Shown one piece after another: positions 25,317-34,904 of a DNA stretch of 55,261 bases. This DNA is from Clostridiales bacterium Firm_14. GTDB lineage: Bacteria; Bacillota; Clostridia; Saccharofermentanales; Saccharofermentanaceae. Both the position numbers and the translations under genes were made by a program. The notes under the pieces were generated by a model, which saw nothing but the letters and a program-made list of their open reading frames with translations, was not told the origin of the DNA and did no database searches. The stretch covers positions 1 to 55,261 of the forward strand of contig LVAT01000021.1 of assembly GCA_001604135.1 (NCBI GenBank), read 5' to 3'. Numbering within the stretch: the stretch's first letter is position 1; each line of letters opens with the position of its first letter.

Positions 25317-26189
25317 CTACCACTGGTGTCTGTACTGGACAGGAGATAAACCTTCCACGTCTTTGAAGACCCTGGAAAAATAATGCGGGGCGCCTATCCC
25401 GACTTCATAACCTATTTCTTCAACGCTTTTGTTGGTAAATCTCAAGAGCTGTTTTGCATGAGTGATCCTTACAGAAAGAAGATACGATGTTATGGACATG
25501 CCAAACTGCTCTTTGAATGAATGCGTTAGATAGTGTTTGGATATAAAAAACTTCGCGCACAATAGATCTAACGTGATCTTGTCCTTATAGTTCTCATCGA
25601 GGAAAGCCTTGACCTCAAGGACACTCGCCTTCTTGACCGGCAGCGCCTTATCTTCCGGATGCCAGGATTCGGACATTATGAGCCTTAAAAGCGTGGAAAG
25701 CTTCTCATTTATAAGCATGTCTCTCATATATTCACTGCTCTTGGCATACTTTATGAGTTCATCTAACACGGCTGTGAAAGCCTCTTTTTCGGAAGGCTCG
25801 AAAACAGGTCTTCCGCCTCTTTCACAATACTTGTTATAGATCGAAGACATCGAAGGCCCGTAAAAATGGCACCAGGTCAAAGACCAGAGATCTTTGCTGT
25901 CCGGATGATGTGAATAAGGCTTTTTGCAGTCGATAAATACGCAATCGCCCTGCTTCAGTTCATATTCCCTGCCGGAATATTCCAAAAATCCGCTTCCGCT
26001 GTTAACGATAAAGAACAGATAAGACTGAAGATTTTTTCTGGAAGATACGTGAGGCTTTAACGCTCTTAATCTTCCTATCTCCTGAAGATGGAAAAGTGAT
26101 GACCTTGCAAAAGTCGATGCCGTATAAAGGACACGGTCAGAATCTACGATCTTGGACTTACTGTTAGTAAAGTAGTTTTCCATCGGCAT
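25317..26189 (-). CDS. AraC-family transcriptional regulator
   Basis: This 290-residue protein has an N-terminal cupin-like sensing domain (LKQGDCVFIDCKKPYSHHP near residues 75-95) and a C-terminal double helix-turn-helix (about 190-290), including FFISKHYLTHSFKEQFG and the EIGYEVGIGAPHYFSRVFK signature. This layout normally binds a sugar or small metabolite and activates nearby promoters. Unusually it lies in the middle of the biosynthetic run, between the polymerase gene (7 nt) and a GT2 gene (6 nt), so it would be made along with the enzymes. It could sense a pathway sugar and feed back on the locus. Confidence 0.88.
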   Translation of the reverse strand: MPMENYFTNSKSKIVDSDRVLYTASTFARSSLFHLQEIGRLRALKPHVSSRKNLQSYLFFIVNSGSGFLEYSGREYELKQGDCVFIDCKKPYSHHPDSKDLWSLTWCHFYGPSMSSIYNKYCERGGRPVFEPSEKEAFTAVLDELIKYAKSSEYMRDMLINEKLSTLLRLIMSESWHPEDKALPVKKASVLEVKAFLDENYKDKITLDLLCAKFFISKHYLTHSFKEQFGMSITSYLLSVRITHAKQLLRFTNKSVEEIGYEVGIGAPHYFSRVFKDVEGLSPVQYRHQW

Positions 26190-26196
26190 GGTCCTT

Positions 26197-27435
26197 CTAG
26201 CTTTCCAGTTTTTTGAGAATAGTCTTCACGTTACCGGTTTTACTATAATCGCAGAAAAGGAAAATGTATATGACCGCAGAAGTATAAACAGGCTGGGCGA
26301 GCAAAGTAGTTATCAGGAAAGAAGCGTTGCACAGTATGAATTTGCGCTTATCTTCTGCCCTGAGCAAAGCCTGCAGATAAATGTTAATAAACAAAATGAA
26401 GCCTATAAGTCCGACTGAACCTACAGATGACAGGAATGCTATGCCCGCCTGTACATCCGTCGAAGAATACTCCTTCATGAAGCCTGAACCGAACAAAGGA
26501 TTTTTAATGAACTCCTGATAAGCAAAATCGAACGCCTTTGATCTCTCGCTATAAGAGATGTCCATTCTCGTGGCAAGACTTAAATTACCGCCGCGCATGA
26601 GAAGGAAAACCGCAAAGACAACTATCAAGACAGGAAGGATATAGAAAACCAGATCCTTGGGCCTGATTTTATCCGATACTTTCTTAAATCCTGTGATCTT
26701 CTCAAATACGAGCAAAGCAACGAAGATAACAAGTCCCGTTGCAGACAGGCAGCAGAATACACCGATAGCCAAAAATAGCTTTACAATTCTGGTCTTCTTA
26801 AAGAAATCGCCTGCCCTGAAATATGCCCAGATATAGAACATCTGGCTTATTCCTACTTCTCTTCCTATGGACAGCATCCTCGGGATCTTGAACGAAGAAA
26901 AAGTGATATCACCGTAAGTCGGGGTAAACGGCAGATATACCGGCGAGATATACTCGTATTTATAGTCGAGCATAAAGAGCTTTATCCTGTCCCACCCGAT
27001 CGTCATGCCGAGAGCAAATGAAATAAGATACGAGATAGTACAAGCAATAAGAACTACTGTCAAAAGCCTGCCGAATGACTTCTCAACATTCTTTCTGCCA
27101 AGGACACAAGCCGCGGCAAACGTGAACAGGACCCAGTAGATAAAGATCTGAACGATCAGTTTTGTGCGGTCACCCGGATCATTGATAATTCCGCTGATAA
27201 GGCAGTATGTGAAGAATGCAAAACACGATACCAAAAGGACGATACTCTTCCGGCCGATCCTAAGATCAAGATTCAAGACAAGACATGCCAGTCCGAACAC
27301 AATTCCAATGATCTGGGAGATATTTCCCAGAAGCATCGCCCTTGTAAACAGGACCATAAGAAGGAATAATGCTCCAACGGTCACATAATATAGTTTTCGT
27401 TCTTTCCAGATCTTAATTTCCATTTGCCAATTCAC
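26197..27435 (-). CDS. Wzy-like O-antigen/capsule polymerase
   Basis: This 412-residue protein has about ten to twelve hydrophobic segments spread over its length, a large central extracellular loop (about residues 160-200) and the FIKNPLFGSGF motif typical of O-antigen ligase/polymerase proteins. Wzy links lipid-bound repeat units into a chain on the outer face of the membrane. The start overlaps the upstream GT2 stop by 4 nt. Sequence conservation in this family is low, so topology and context carry the call. Its presence implies a Wzx/Wzy pathway, although no flippase is seen in the window. Confidence 0.78.
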   Translation of the reverse strand: MNWQMEIKIWKERKLYYVTVGALFLLMVLFTRAMLLGNISQIIGIVFGLACLVLNLDLRIGRKSIVLLVSCFAFFTYCLISGIINDPGDRTKLIVQIFIYWVLFTFAAACVLGRKNVEKSFGRLLTVVLIACTISYLISFALGMTIGWDRIKLFMLDYKYEYISPVYLPFTPTYGDITFSSFKIPRMLSIGREVGISQMFYIWAYFRAGDFFKKTRIVKLFLAIGVFCCLSATGLVIFVALLVFEKITGFKKVSDKIRPKDLVFYILPVLIVVFAVFLLMRGGNLSLATRMDISYSERSKAFDFAYQEFIKNPLFGSGFMKEYSSTDVQAGIAFLSSVGSVGLIGFILFINIYLQALLRAEDKRKFILCNASFLITTLLAQPVYTSAVIYIFLFCDYSKTGNVKTILKKLES

Positions 27436-28220
27436 TTATCGAGCTTTCTTTTTTCCGTGAGCTTCGCGTTATGTTTAGAAGCCAGCTTATGTCCGGGCGC
27501 ATTCTCATCCAACAGGATCTTGTGATATACATCCTTGATCTTCTGCTTCAATGAATTCTGCTTAACAAGGCCATACTCAGCCTTAACAGCCACAGTATCC
27601 TGATATGTCCTTAAACTGTTCTGGTTGGAATAACCTTCCATCGAGAATTTCGCGAACGTGATATCCGTCTGCTTAAACTTCTTTCCGTCAAGATAAAGGC
27701 CTAAAAAGAGCTTATAATCAGCCGTTATATATTTCGGATCGAAAGATACGAGTTCACGTCTTGTGATGCTGGACTGATGGCAGAAAGGCATCGTCAGAGT
27801 AATATTCTTAACAGGTGATGCCTTATCTAAATACTGTTTATCTTCACCTATTCTGTATACATTTCCGTAGATAACATCATATCCGCTTACGTCATCCCTG
27901 AAAATGTCAGACAAGACGGTGCTGTTATACAAAGCATCGTCGGCATTTATGAATATGACCCACACACCTGAAGCGATCTTACAGGCTTTATTCATTGCAT
28001 CGTAGATACCTTTGTCAGATTCGGAAACATGTCTGTAAGTAATGCCTTTGGCTTTGAATTCATCATCGTAGCTGCATACGATCTCGTATGTCGTGTCTGT
28101 AGACTTACCGTCTACGACAAGATATTCAAAATCATTAAAATCCTGAGACAGAACTGACTCTATCGCATTCCTTATTGATTCTTCAGCATTTCTGCAAACT
28201 GTAATTACCGTTACTAACAT
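27432..28220 (-). CDS. GT2 family glycosyltransferase (paralog)
   Basis: This 262-residue GT-A enzyme begins VTVITVCRNAEESIRNAI and has VDGKSTDTTYEI, SESDKGIYDAMNKA and INADD near residue 98. It closely follows the pattern of 24558-25310, so the two probably arose by duplication and add different residues. The C-terminal tail is rich in lysine, suggesting membrane association through charge. The gene starts immediately behind the Stealth-family gene with no spacer and overlaps the polymerase gene by 4 nt. Confidence 0.87.
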   Translation of the reverse strand: MLVTVITVCRNAEESIRNAIESVLSQDFNDFEYLVVDGKSTDTTYEIVCSYDDEFKAKGITYRHVSESDKGIYDAMNKACKIASGVWVIFINADDALYNSTVLSDIFRDDVSGYDVIYGNVYRIGEDKQYLDKASPVKNITLTMPFCHQSSITRRELVSFDPKYITADYKLFLGLYLDGKKFKQTDITFAKFSMEGYSNQNSLRTYQDTVAVKAEYGLVKQNSLKQKIKDVYHKILLDENAPGHKLASKHNAKLTEKRKLDK

Positions 28221-29219
28221 TTAAACCTCAAATGAACTCTTCTCAGGCAGGATCTTTTCAAAAGCTGCCGCTATCTTCTTTTGGGTATTCTCAAAATCAG
28301 TTCCCTTGTATTCATCATTTACGCATGTAACTTTCTTCTTCTGAGAGCTGATGATATCGCATATACAGGATACGTCATCGTCATTTATCTGCGTATATCC
28401 GAAGCACTGCTGGGACTTAACGTTGAAGCGGCCCTCCATAAGTCTCCAGTATCTGACAAGCCATACAGTAACATCTTCCCTGGATCTGAACTTGTGCTTC
28501 TGAGTAGAAGACAAGAGTTCAGGTACTTCTTTCCAGACCACATCAAAATCATGCTTATCAAAAGCAAGCGGCACGTGATAATCCCTGATCGCGGAGAAAG
28601 AAGTCCATGGCTTTAACAGTTTTAACGTGCGGTATAAGGACTTTGGATCTTTTAAGCTGTACCATTTTGCCCTATTCTCAGAAAGGACGCGTCTCATATC
28701 AAAGTGCTTATTGATAACAAGCATATTGTTCATTCTCATGTATTCAAAATCATTCCCGGGTGTAAGTATATCCAGAGCCGCATAATCACAGGGAATACCG
28801 TTAACAAAGAAATCTTCGGGCTTCATCGGTGAAGTCGGGAAAAAGTCATCATTAAATACAACAAAATGATCACTTAATCCGGGTATCTTATGAAGAGACA
28901 TCTCAATTGCACAGGAATTAAAAGTCGGAAGGGCCTCTTGCGGCATATAGTCTTTATGGTCTACCAAAACGAGCTTTTCGTATTTTTCATTGAGCCACTC
29001 CGGCTTCTGGCCGCAAGTAACGAAATAGACCTTATTTACCCAGGGGGCGAACTTTTCGACACCTCTGAACCAGTAACGCATAAGATCCCAGTCGCGGTAT
29101 CTTTGAACACCGGCATTATCCTCGGAAGTCTTGATGCCGAGATATTCATTTCTGGTCTTCTGCCATTCCGGATCGTTACCGTCGACCCACTCAACTATGA
29201 AATCAATCTTATCGCTCAT
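28221..29219 (-). CDS. Stealth-family sugar-phosphate transferase
   Basis: This 332-residue protein shows the Stealth conserved regions: KIDFIVEWVDGNDPEWQ at the N-terminus (CR1), RDWDLMRYWFRGVEKFAPWV (CR2), FNDDFFPTSP (about residue 125) and a later conserved region with FGYTQINDDD. Stealth proteins transfer hexose-1-phosphate from a nucleotide sugar to form phosphodiester-linked capsule, related to the GlcNAc-1-phosphotransferase of eukaryotes. The start overlaps the upstream GT4 gene by 4 nt. Its presence suggests a phosphodiester within the repeat unit in addition to any LicD-added groups. Confidence 0.88.
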   Translation of the reverse strand: MSDKIDFIVEWVDGNDPEWQKTRNEYLGIKTSEDNAGVQRYRDWDLMRYWFRGVEKFAPWVNKVYFVTCGQKPEWLNEKYEKLVLVDHKDYMPQEALPTFNSCAIEMSLHKIPGLSDHFVVFNDDFFPTSPMKPEDFFVNGIPCDYAALDILTPGNDFEYMRMNNMLVINKHFDMRRVLSENRAKWYSLKDPKSLYRTLKLLKPWTSFSAIRDYHVPLAFDKHDFDVVWKEVPELLSSTQKHKFRSREDVTVWLVRYWRLMEGRFNVKSQQCFGYTQINDDDVSCICDIISSQKKKVTCVNDEYKGTDFENTQKKIAAAFEKILPEKSSFEV

Positions 29220-30358
29220 ATCCCTGCCGCCTTCATATAGAACTTCTCCAAAACTTTTATCTGCGCACTTATATCATAACCTTTATCTGTAAATAAAGAC
29301 TTCCTGTCGCTTCTTGTCTTAAATGCATCAAGAGAATCTTCGATCTTGTCAGACCACGTCTTTGCATCTTTATCAAGACCAAGGCTCACCACCTTTTCCG
29401 TAACAAACGAAGAAGGAGAAACCGTGTCCGAAACAATGCATATAAGATCAGATGCCTGAGCCTCAAGCAAAGCGATGCTTAATCCCTCATAAAGCGACGG
29501 GAAAAGGAATACGTCAGCTGCCTGAAGCAAGCGGTCTACATCATTCCTGTTTCCGAGGAACCGAACTTTGCCTGATAAACCCATCGTACTGACCTTATCT
29601 CTTATCCTGTATTCTTCCTCTCCCTTACCGACCAAAACAAGCCTGTATGCTTCATCACGTGAACAAAGCTCACTGAAGATATCGATGACCTTGTCGTGAT
29701 TCTTTTGTGTCCGGAACTGTCCGACGTGAATTATTACCTTCTTCCCTTCAAAGCCTAATTCCTTACGGACTTCGGCGCGGGTCTCTTCGTCATAACTGTA
29801 TCTTGATGATTCGATAGCATTTGTAAGGAGCAGGTAATTATCACCTTTGCAGCTCTTCTTTCCGAAGAGCCATTTGCCGGCTTCAGGAGAACAAGCGACA
29901 TAATATTCCGCATAGCTTCTTAACAGGTGCTTCTCATACTTGAGATAAGCCCTGTGCAGATGATCTTTAAGCCCCTTGGGGTTATCTAACTGGTCAGTGT
30001 TGTGGCTGTGAGCGATCCTTGCCTTTACGCCATACTTCTTTGCGGCTCTGAGCGCTTCTTCCCCTATTGCATCCATATGGGTATGCACTATGTCATACTT
30101 ATGCTCTCTGAAGAACTCATCAAGCTCTTTGTTATGGAGCTTTCTGTCGATGCCCCTTGCCGTAATCTGATAGAACTTACAGCCCAATGATTCCAGATAT
30201 TTCTTATCATCGGAAGTATCAGTTGTCTTATCGAAAATGAGAAAATCGATATGGAACATCTCACGATCGATATTCTTTACGATATTGATCATGACATTCT
30301 CTGTGCCGCCCTTTTTCAAAGGACATCCGAAAACAAACAGTATCCTTAAAGGGTTCAT
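29216..30358 (-). CDS. GT4 family glycosyltransferase
   Basis: This 380-residue GT-B glycosyltransferase has an N-terminal GGTENVMINIV motif near residue 17, VHTHMDAIG, and the C-terminal donor site FLFPSLYEGLSIALLEAQAS, whose E-x7-E pattern marks GT4 enzymes. HVGQFRTQKNH starts the second Rossmann domain. It uses a nucleotide sugar with retention. It overlaps both neighbours by 4 nt, so translation is coupled through this stretch. Sugar specificity unknown. Confidence 0.9.
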   Translation of the reverse strand: MNPLRILFVFGCPLKKGGTENVMINIVKNIDREMFHIDFLIFDKTTDTSDDKKYLESLGCKFYQITARGIDRKLHNKELDEFFREHKYDIVHTHMDAIGEEALRAAKKYGVKARIAHSHNTDQLDNPKGLKDHLHRAYLKYEKHLLRSYAEYYVACSPEAGKWLFGKKSCKGDNYLLLTNAIESSRYSYDEETRAEVRKELGFEGKKVIIHVGQFRTQKNHDKVIDIFSELCSRDEAYRLVLVGKGEEEYRIRDKVSTMGLSGKVRFLGNRNDVDRLLQAADVFLFPSLYEGLSIALLEAQASDLICIVSDTVSPSSFVTEKVVSLGLDKDAKTWSDKIEDSLDAFKTRSDRKSLFTDKGYDISAQIKVLEKFYMKAAGI

Positions 30359-31539
30359 ATCAATTCCTCGTAAAGCTTCATATATGCCTCGTAAGTCTTA
30401 TCCTTCGGGAACCTGAATGAGCCTGTATCAAGTCTTTTCCCGGCATCACAGATAAGGCCGATCTTCTCAGCAGCGCTCTTAAGATCATGAGGTTCAACGA
30501 TATATCCGTCATTATCAGTCATGGTCTCAGGTATTCCGGTGCAGTTATATGCGACAACAGGCGTTCCGCAGGCGATCGCTTCCACATTCGGCAAACCGAA
30601 AGTCTCTTCTACGCTCGCATTGAAAAGCACGTTGGCCGCACTGTAAATCTCTGCTAATTCCTTAGGGCCGTCTGTCCTTCCGATACCTGTCATGTTATCA
30701 GGCAGCAGCCTTTTCTCTTTGTCATTGAGACCGACCAGAACTATTCTGTATCTGTCGTCTAATATCTTGGATAATTCAATAAAATCAGAAAGTCCTTTTC
30801 TGGTATCCCAAGTGCTCGCAACGCCTAATACGATGCGCTTGTCACCTATATTGTATTTGATCCTGAAATTGCCCGAAGAAGGCTTAAAGACATTTGTATC
30901 TATGCCGTTGTAGATGACCCTGGACGGGATGTCTTTGAGGAACGAATACTTAAGTTCGCCTGCGAGCCAGTTAGAAACGCATACGAGATTAAGGTTCTTA
31001 ACAGAGTGGAACATCTTATTCTTCTCTGCGAAATTCTTTGCTGAATTATCGCAGATCAGACTTGCAGGATAAGCTTTCTTCTGAGGACAGCTCCTGCATC
31101 CCGAAGCTTTCCATTTATCACATCCGGCCATGCTGTAATAACAGCAGTGACCTGTATATGACCAGCAGTCGTGGAGTGTCCAGACAACGGGCTTATCTGC
31201 TTCTGCGAGATACTCAAAGAGCATCGAAACATTTATATAGTATCCGTGAAGATTATGGAGATGAATGATATCCGGATCGTACTCTTTTATCTGCTTTATG
31301 AGTTTTGCCGTAGCTCCTTTGGAATAGTGACCTGCCTTATCAGTAAACCTCGTGAAGACGCCGTCAGCATAAACAGAAAAGGAATTTCCGATCCTGAACG
31401 ACGGAACATCACCGGGAACATCATTTCTCGCAAATGCGACGACACCTTCAGACCCGCGCGATTTTAACGTGCGGTAGATATCGACGGCGATCTTGCCGGT
31501 GCTCAAATTTCCGAATGTGTTTATCTGAAGTACTTTCAC
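30355..31539 (-). CDS. GT4 family glycosyltransferase with cysteine-rich insert
   Basis: This 394-residue GT-B enzyme begins MKVLQINTFGNLSTGKIA. A cysteine-rich stretch about residues 125-158 (CWSYTGHCCYYSMAGCDKW, then GCRSCPQKK) resembles the metal- or disulfide-bearing insert of WcaC-like colanic acid transferases. The C-terminal donor site is NASVEETFGLPNVEAIACG. It follows the WbuB-like gene by 18 nt. It probably adds a hexose to the growing repeat unit on the cytoplasmic face. Confidence 0.89.
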   Translation of the reverse strand: MKVLQINTFGNLSTGKIAVDIYRTLKSRGSEGVVAFARNDVPGDVPSFRIGNSFSVYADGVFTRFTDKAGHYSKGATAKLIKQIKEYDPDIIHLHNLHGYYINVSMLFEYLAEADKPVVWTLHDCWSYTGHCCYYSMAGCDKWKASGCRSCPQKKAYPASLICDNSAKNFAEKNKMFHSVKNLNLVCVSNWLAGELKYSFLKDIPSRVIYNGIDTNVFKPSSGNFRIKYNIGDKRIVLGVASTWDTRKGLSDFIELSKILDDRYRIVLVGLNDKEKRLLPDNMTGIGRTDGPKELAEIYSAANVLFNASVEETFGLPNVEAIACGTPVVAYNCTGIPETMTDNDGYIVEPHDLKSAAEKIGLICDAGKRLDTGSFRFPKDKTYEAYMKLYEELI

Positions 31540-31557
31540 GTTTTAGTCACCGGTCTG

Positions 31558-32835
31558 TCAGAGCTTAGAGATCACATCAATGTATTTCTCAATACTAATG
31601 TCTTTTGTAAGATTCTTAACAAGATAATCGTGGCCTTTGGTTCCCATATCGGAAAGTTCTTTGCTGTCAGCATTATCAATGAACCATCTGATGTTATCTT
31701 CGACAGCCTTGTAATCGCCCGGTTCGGACACTTTACCGCAGCCGATCTCAGAGATCAGCATCTCGATCTCGGAACCTTTTTCGAGCACGGCAATAACAGG
31801 CTTTGCAACGCCCGCGATACCATAGAACTTGCTGGGGCAAGAGACACCCTTGATGCCCTTGGCATTGACGCACCAATGGACATCTGCGGCGTTGAGGCTG
31901 TAAATAAGCTTGTCCTTGTCCTGGTAAGGGATGAACTTAACTGAATCCATCTTATGCCCGTTAGCATATGATGTGAGCTTATCAAGAACAGATCCGGCGC
32001 CGACGAACGCGAAAACAACTTTCCTTCCGTCAGGCGTCTTACATCCGTTAAACTTCTCGATAACCTTGATAAGGCCTTCGAGATCATAGTAAAGGCCGAT
32101 ATTGCCCGAATACATGATGATGAACTTATCTTCAAGGCCGTACTTTGCCTTGAATTCATTGACACCCGGATTGTCCGCTTCAAGAGGATATATCTGCTTC
32201 TCGTCGATCCAGTTGTTGATCATCGTAAACTTCGGAACTTCTTCACCCTTAAACCTGTTCTTCAATGTCTCAACAAGATCTCTTCCGACTGTGATAACAA
32301 GGTCGGACTTCCTGCAGGACTTCTTATCAAGGCTCATCGCGATCTTCATTGCAGGCTTCATCTTCACATATCCTGTGGCTTCGATCTGCTCAGGATTAAA
32401 GTCCTGAATGCAGTATATGAATTTAGGATGCCCGCCATTAGCGGTCTTTATCTTTTTCTTGCCGTAAAGGCCGAGCATGCCGCCCATTACAGGAGGCTGG
32501 GATATCGTAAAGATATAGTCCTGGGTGCCGGCTTTCTTAGTCGCTTTCTTTGCCTGTGTATAGTAAGCGAGGAGATTCTTGAGCCTGCTCTTCTTGCTTG
32601 ATTTAGAGAACTCCGGAACCGGAACTCTTAATATCCTTACTCCGTTTAATTCTTCTTCGTAGATCTTCTTCTCTTTATATTCAGCGGATATCACGCCTGT
32701 ATATGAAGGAACCGTACAGATAACGGTTACGTCAAAATCATCCTTCATGCCCTCAGCCATATCCTGAAGGATCTGGCCGGTCGAAGCAGCGTCAGGTGCA
32801 TAGTAATGTGCGTAGATCAGGAGCTTTTTCTTCAT
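31558..32835 (-). CDS. WbuB/WcaI-like GT4 glycosyltransferase
   Basis: About 425 residues from the ATG at 32835 (GGAG 7 nt upstream), which shares one base with the stop of the acyltransferase gene (TGATG). It starts KKKLLIYAHYYAPDAASTGQ, the hallmark opening of WcaI/WbuB-type GT4 enzymes, and continues with YSGNIGLYYDLEGL and a donor-site region with SCPSKFYG and AVLEKGSE. WbuB adds N-acetyl-L-fucosamine in E. coli O-antigen, so a fucose-type donor from the gmd/fcl pathway is an attractive but unproven match. Confidence 0.87.
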   Translation of the reverse strand: MKKKLLIYAHYYAPDAASTGQILQDMAEGMKDDFDVTVICTVPSYTGVISAEYKEKKIYEEELNGVRILRVPVPEFSKSSKKSRLKNLLAYYTQAKKATKKAGTQDYIFTISQPPVMGGMLGLYGKKKIKTANGGHPKFIYCIQDFNPEQIEATGYVKMKPAMKIAMSLDKKSCRKSDLVITVGRDLVETLKNRFKGEEVPKFTMINNWIDEKQIYPLEADNPGVNEFKAKYGLEDKFIIMYSGNIGLYYDLEGLIKVIEKFNGCKTPDGRKVVFAFVGAGSVLDKLTSYANGHKMDSVKFIPYQDKDKLIYSLNAADVHWCVNAKGIKGVSCPSKFYGIAGVAKPVIAVLEKGSEIEMLISEIGCGKVSEPGDYKAVEDNIRWFIDNADSKELSDMGTKGHDYLVKNLTKDISIEKYIDVISKL

Positions 32836-33416
32836 CAGGATTCTCCGACTTTTCTGATGCATCTTGCGGGATTGCCGACAATGACGGAACCTGCTTCGAA
32901 CTTTCCTGATACGACAGCACCTGCGCCTACTACGCAGCCGTCGCCTAATTCAGTGCCTTTGAGGATAATCGCATTGCAGCCGATAAAGCAGTTTTTGCCG
33001 ATCTTAATTGGCTTTGCGGGAATCAGATCGCTGTCTCCGCCGTTCTTATCCATGAGGAGCTTATTTCTTGTCTCAGCCTCGATCGGATGGAAATCATTAT
33101 CAAGGATCTTCGTGTTGCCGCCGATCGCTGTATTCTCACCGATCTCAATGCCTTTTCTGGCATAGATCGTAACACCGCTCATGCCGACATTGTCGCCGAT
33201 CCTGATATATGCTCCGGGAGCGCGCGTAACTATTATCGTTCTGCTGTATAGTCCGACGAGATTTGAGAGAAATGACGATTTGACGGTAACGTTATTTCCG
33301 ATGGTGAGCTCAGCGCCCTTTTTATTGAAGATAAAGGGAACACCCTTCAATAGAAGGCCCTTGCCGTACTTAACTTTAGTAGCTTTCATAACAAGCTTAT
33401 ACCAGTTGCTGCTCAT
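32835..33416 (-). CDS. Hexapeptide-repeat acyltransferase
   Basis: This 193-residue protein consists largely of left-handed beta-helix hexapeptide repeats (for example IEIGENTAIGGNT and IGKNCFIGCNAIILKGTELG) with the DNDFHP segment common to sugar O-acetyltransferases; the histidine there is the usual catalytic base. It would add an acetyl group from acetyl-CoA to a polymer sugar. It lies 23 nt after the initiating transferase gene and is coupled to the next GT4 gene. The acceptor sugar is unknown. Confidence 0.88.
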   Translation of the reverse strand: MSSNWYKLVMKATKVKYGKGLLLKGVPFIFNKKGAELTIGNNVTVKSSFLSNLVGLYSRTIIVTRAPGAYIRIGDNVGMSGVTIYARKGIEIGENTAIGGNTKILDNDFHPIEAETRNKLLMDKNGGDSDLIPAKPIKIGKNCFIGCNAIILKGTELGDGCVVGAGAVVSGKFEAGSVIVGNPARCIRKVGES

Positions 33417-33439
33417 GTCCCCTCCTGACAGTCCCCAAC

Positions 33440-34882
33440 TTACATCGCGCCTTTGCCGGTAAATACGACTCCGATGGTCTTTAAAAGTATCTTAAGATCA
33501 AGGCCGAGACTCCAGTTAGAGATATACTCCGTATCGAGTCTTACCACTTCTTCGAAATCAGTGATCTCGGATCTTCCTGATACCTGCCACATACCGGTGA
33601 TGCCTGGCTTAACAGCCATTCTCGCGCGGTGGTGGAAATGGTATTTCTCATATTCATCAATCGTAGGAGGTCTCGTTCCCACTGTAGACATAGAACCCGT
33701 AAGGACATTGAAGAACTGCGGGAATTCATCAAGGCTCGTCCTTCTTATGAATTCGCCGATACCGGTCTTCCTGGTTCCGTCAGGAAGGATCTTGTTGCCG
33801 ATGATCCTCGGATCGAAATCCATCTTAAACATCATGCCGTCCTTGACGAGATTGTCCTCCATAAGTTCCTGCTTCATTTCCTCTGCATCCATACGCATGG
33901 AACGGAGCTTATAGATCGTGATGTGCTTGCCGTTCTTACCAATCCTCTTCTGCTTGAAAAGGATGGGACCCGGTGACTGGATCTTGATGACAGGTCCGAT
34001 GATGGCCATGATCAGGAGCGCGATGATGCTTCCTATGACGCCTGCGAAAATGTCGAAAATACGCTTGATCAAGATCTGTACAGGTGTTGCATAGTTGATC
34101 GCGGTTGTAAGAACCGATGTGCCGCCGATCTTCTCAGAAAATCTCTTAACGCCTGTTCTGCCCATGTAAGGAACATGGTAATGTGTGGGAACAGCCATTA
34201 CGGCGCATGCGTCCATGAGCTTGATTACCATTCTGTCATTGATCGGAGCATCGATATAAACTGAATCGATCCATTCCTTGGCGATGTACTGGGATGCTTT
34301 CTTTATGTCAGATACGACAGGAATTCCGTGAACGCTTGCAAGGTTGGATGTCTCGAGCAAAACGATGCCGACGATGTCATATCCGGCACGGTTGTCGCTT
34401 AAGAGCTGTGTGATGATCTGGTCGGCATTCTTCTCGGAAACGACAACGAGCATGTTGTTTCTCTCTCTTCTGAACTTGCCGCGTCTTAAGATCTCCTTGA
34501 AAAGGATCCTGATGCAGTAGCCTGCCACTGCATAAAGGACAATGGTTCCGGCAAGGACGAATCTCGAATAATAGATATCCTGCTGCGTGGAGAACAGATA
34601 GAAAATGATGACAGCAAAAACATATACACAGTGCTTGCTGTGTTCAATAAGCTCTCTTGTATATGAACGCTTGATAACGTCATGGAGCGAGTTATTGAGT
34701 ACGATAACAAGGAGATCCGCAAGAAGCATAACAATGCCGAGATTTCTGTATACGCGTGTATAATATGCCCATTCCTCAAAACGGAAATAATAAACGAGCA
34801 TATATGAGAGCTGAAGGATTATGAGATCCAGCAACATAAAGTCTATGTGCTTTGACCATCCCTGGGCATTTCTCTTGTACAC
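33440..34882 (-). CDS. Initiating polyprenyl-phosphate sugar-1-phosphate transferase
   Basis: This 480-residue protein has four to five N-terminal membrane segments, a Rossmann-like middle, and a C-terminal bacterial sugar transferase domain from about residue 275. KRIFDIFAG, YKLRSM, DEFPQFFNVL, MSTVGTRPP and PGITGMWQVSGRSE are conserved motifs of this family. It loads the first sugar-1-phosphate on undecaprenyl phosphate. It comes directly after loaP (22 nt) and heads the assembly block, so it is the best candidate for the initiating enzyme of the repeat unit. A second enzyme of the same type is at 8605-10032. Confidence 0.92.
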   Translation of the reverse strand: MYKRNAQGWSKHIDFMLLDLIILQLSYMLVYYFRFEEWAYYTRVYRNLGIVMLLADLLVIVLNNSLHDVIKRSYTRELIEHSKHCVYVFAVIIFYLFSTQQDIYYSRFVLAGTIVLYAVAGYCIRILFKEILRRGKFRRERNNMLVVVSEKNADQIITQLLSDNRAGYDIVGIVLLETSNLASVHGIPVVSDIKKASQYIAKEWIDSVYIDAPINDRMVIKLMDACAVMAVPTHYHVPYMGRTGVKRFSEKIGGTSVLTTAINYATPVQILIKRIFDIFAGVIGSIIALLIMAIIGPVIKIQSPGPILFKQKRIGKNGKHITIYKLRSMRMDAEEMKQELMEDNLVKDGMMFKMDFDPRIIGNKILPDGTRKTGIGEFIRRTSLDEFPQFFNVLTGSMSTVGTRPPTIDEYEKYHFHHRARMAVKPGITGMWQVSGRSEITDFEEVVRLDTEYISNWSLGLDLKILLKTIGVVFTGKGAM

Positions 34883-34904
34883 TTAACTTGTTCCTCTGTT
34901 TATA

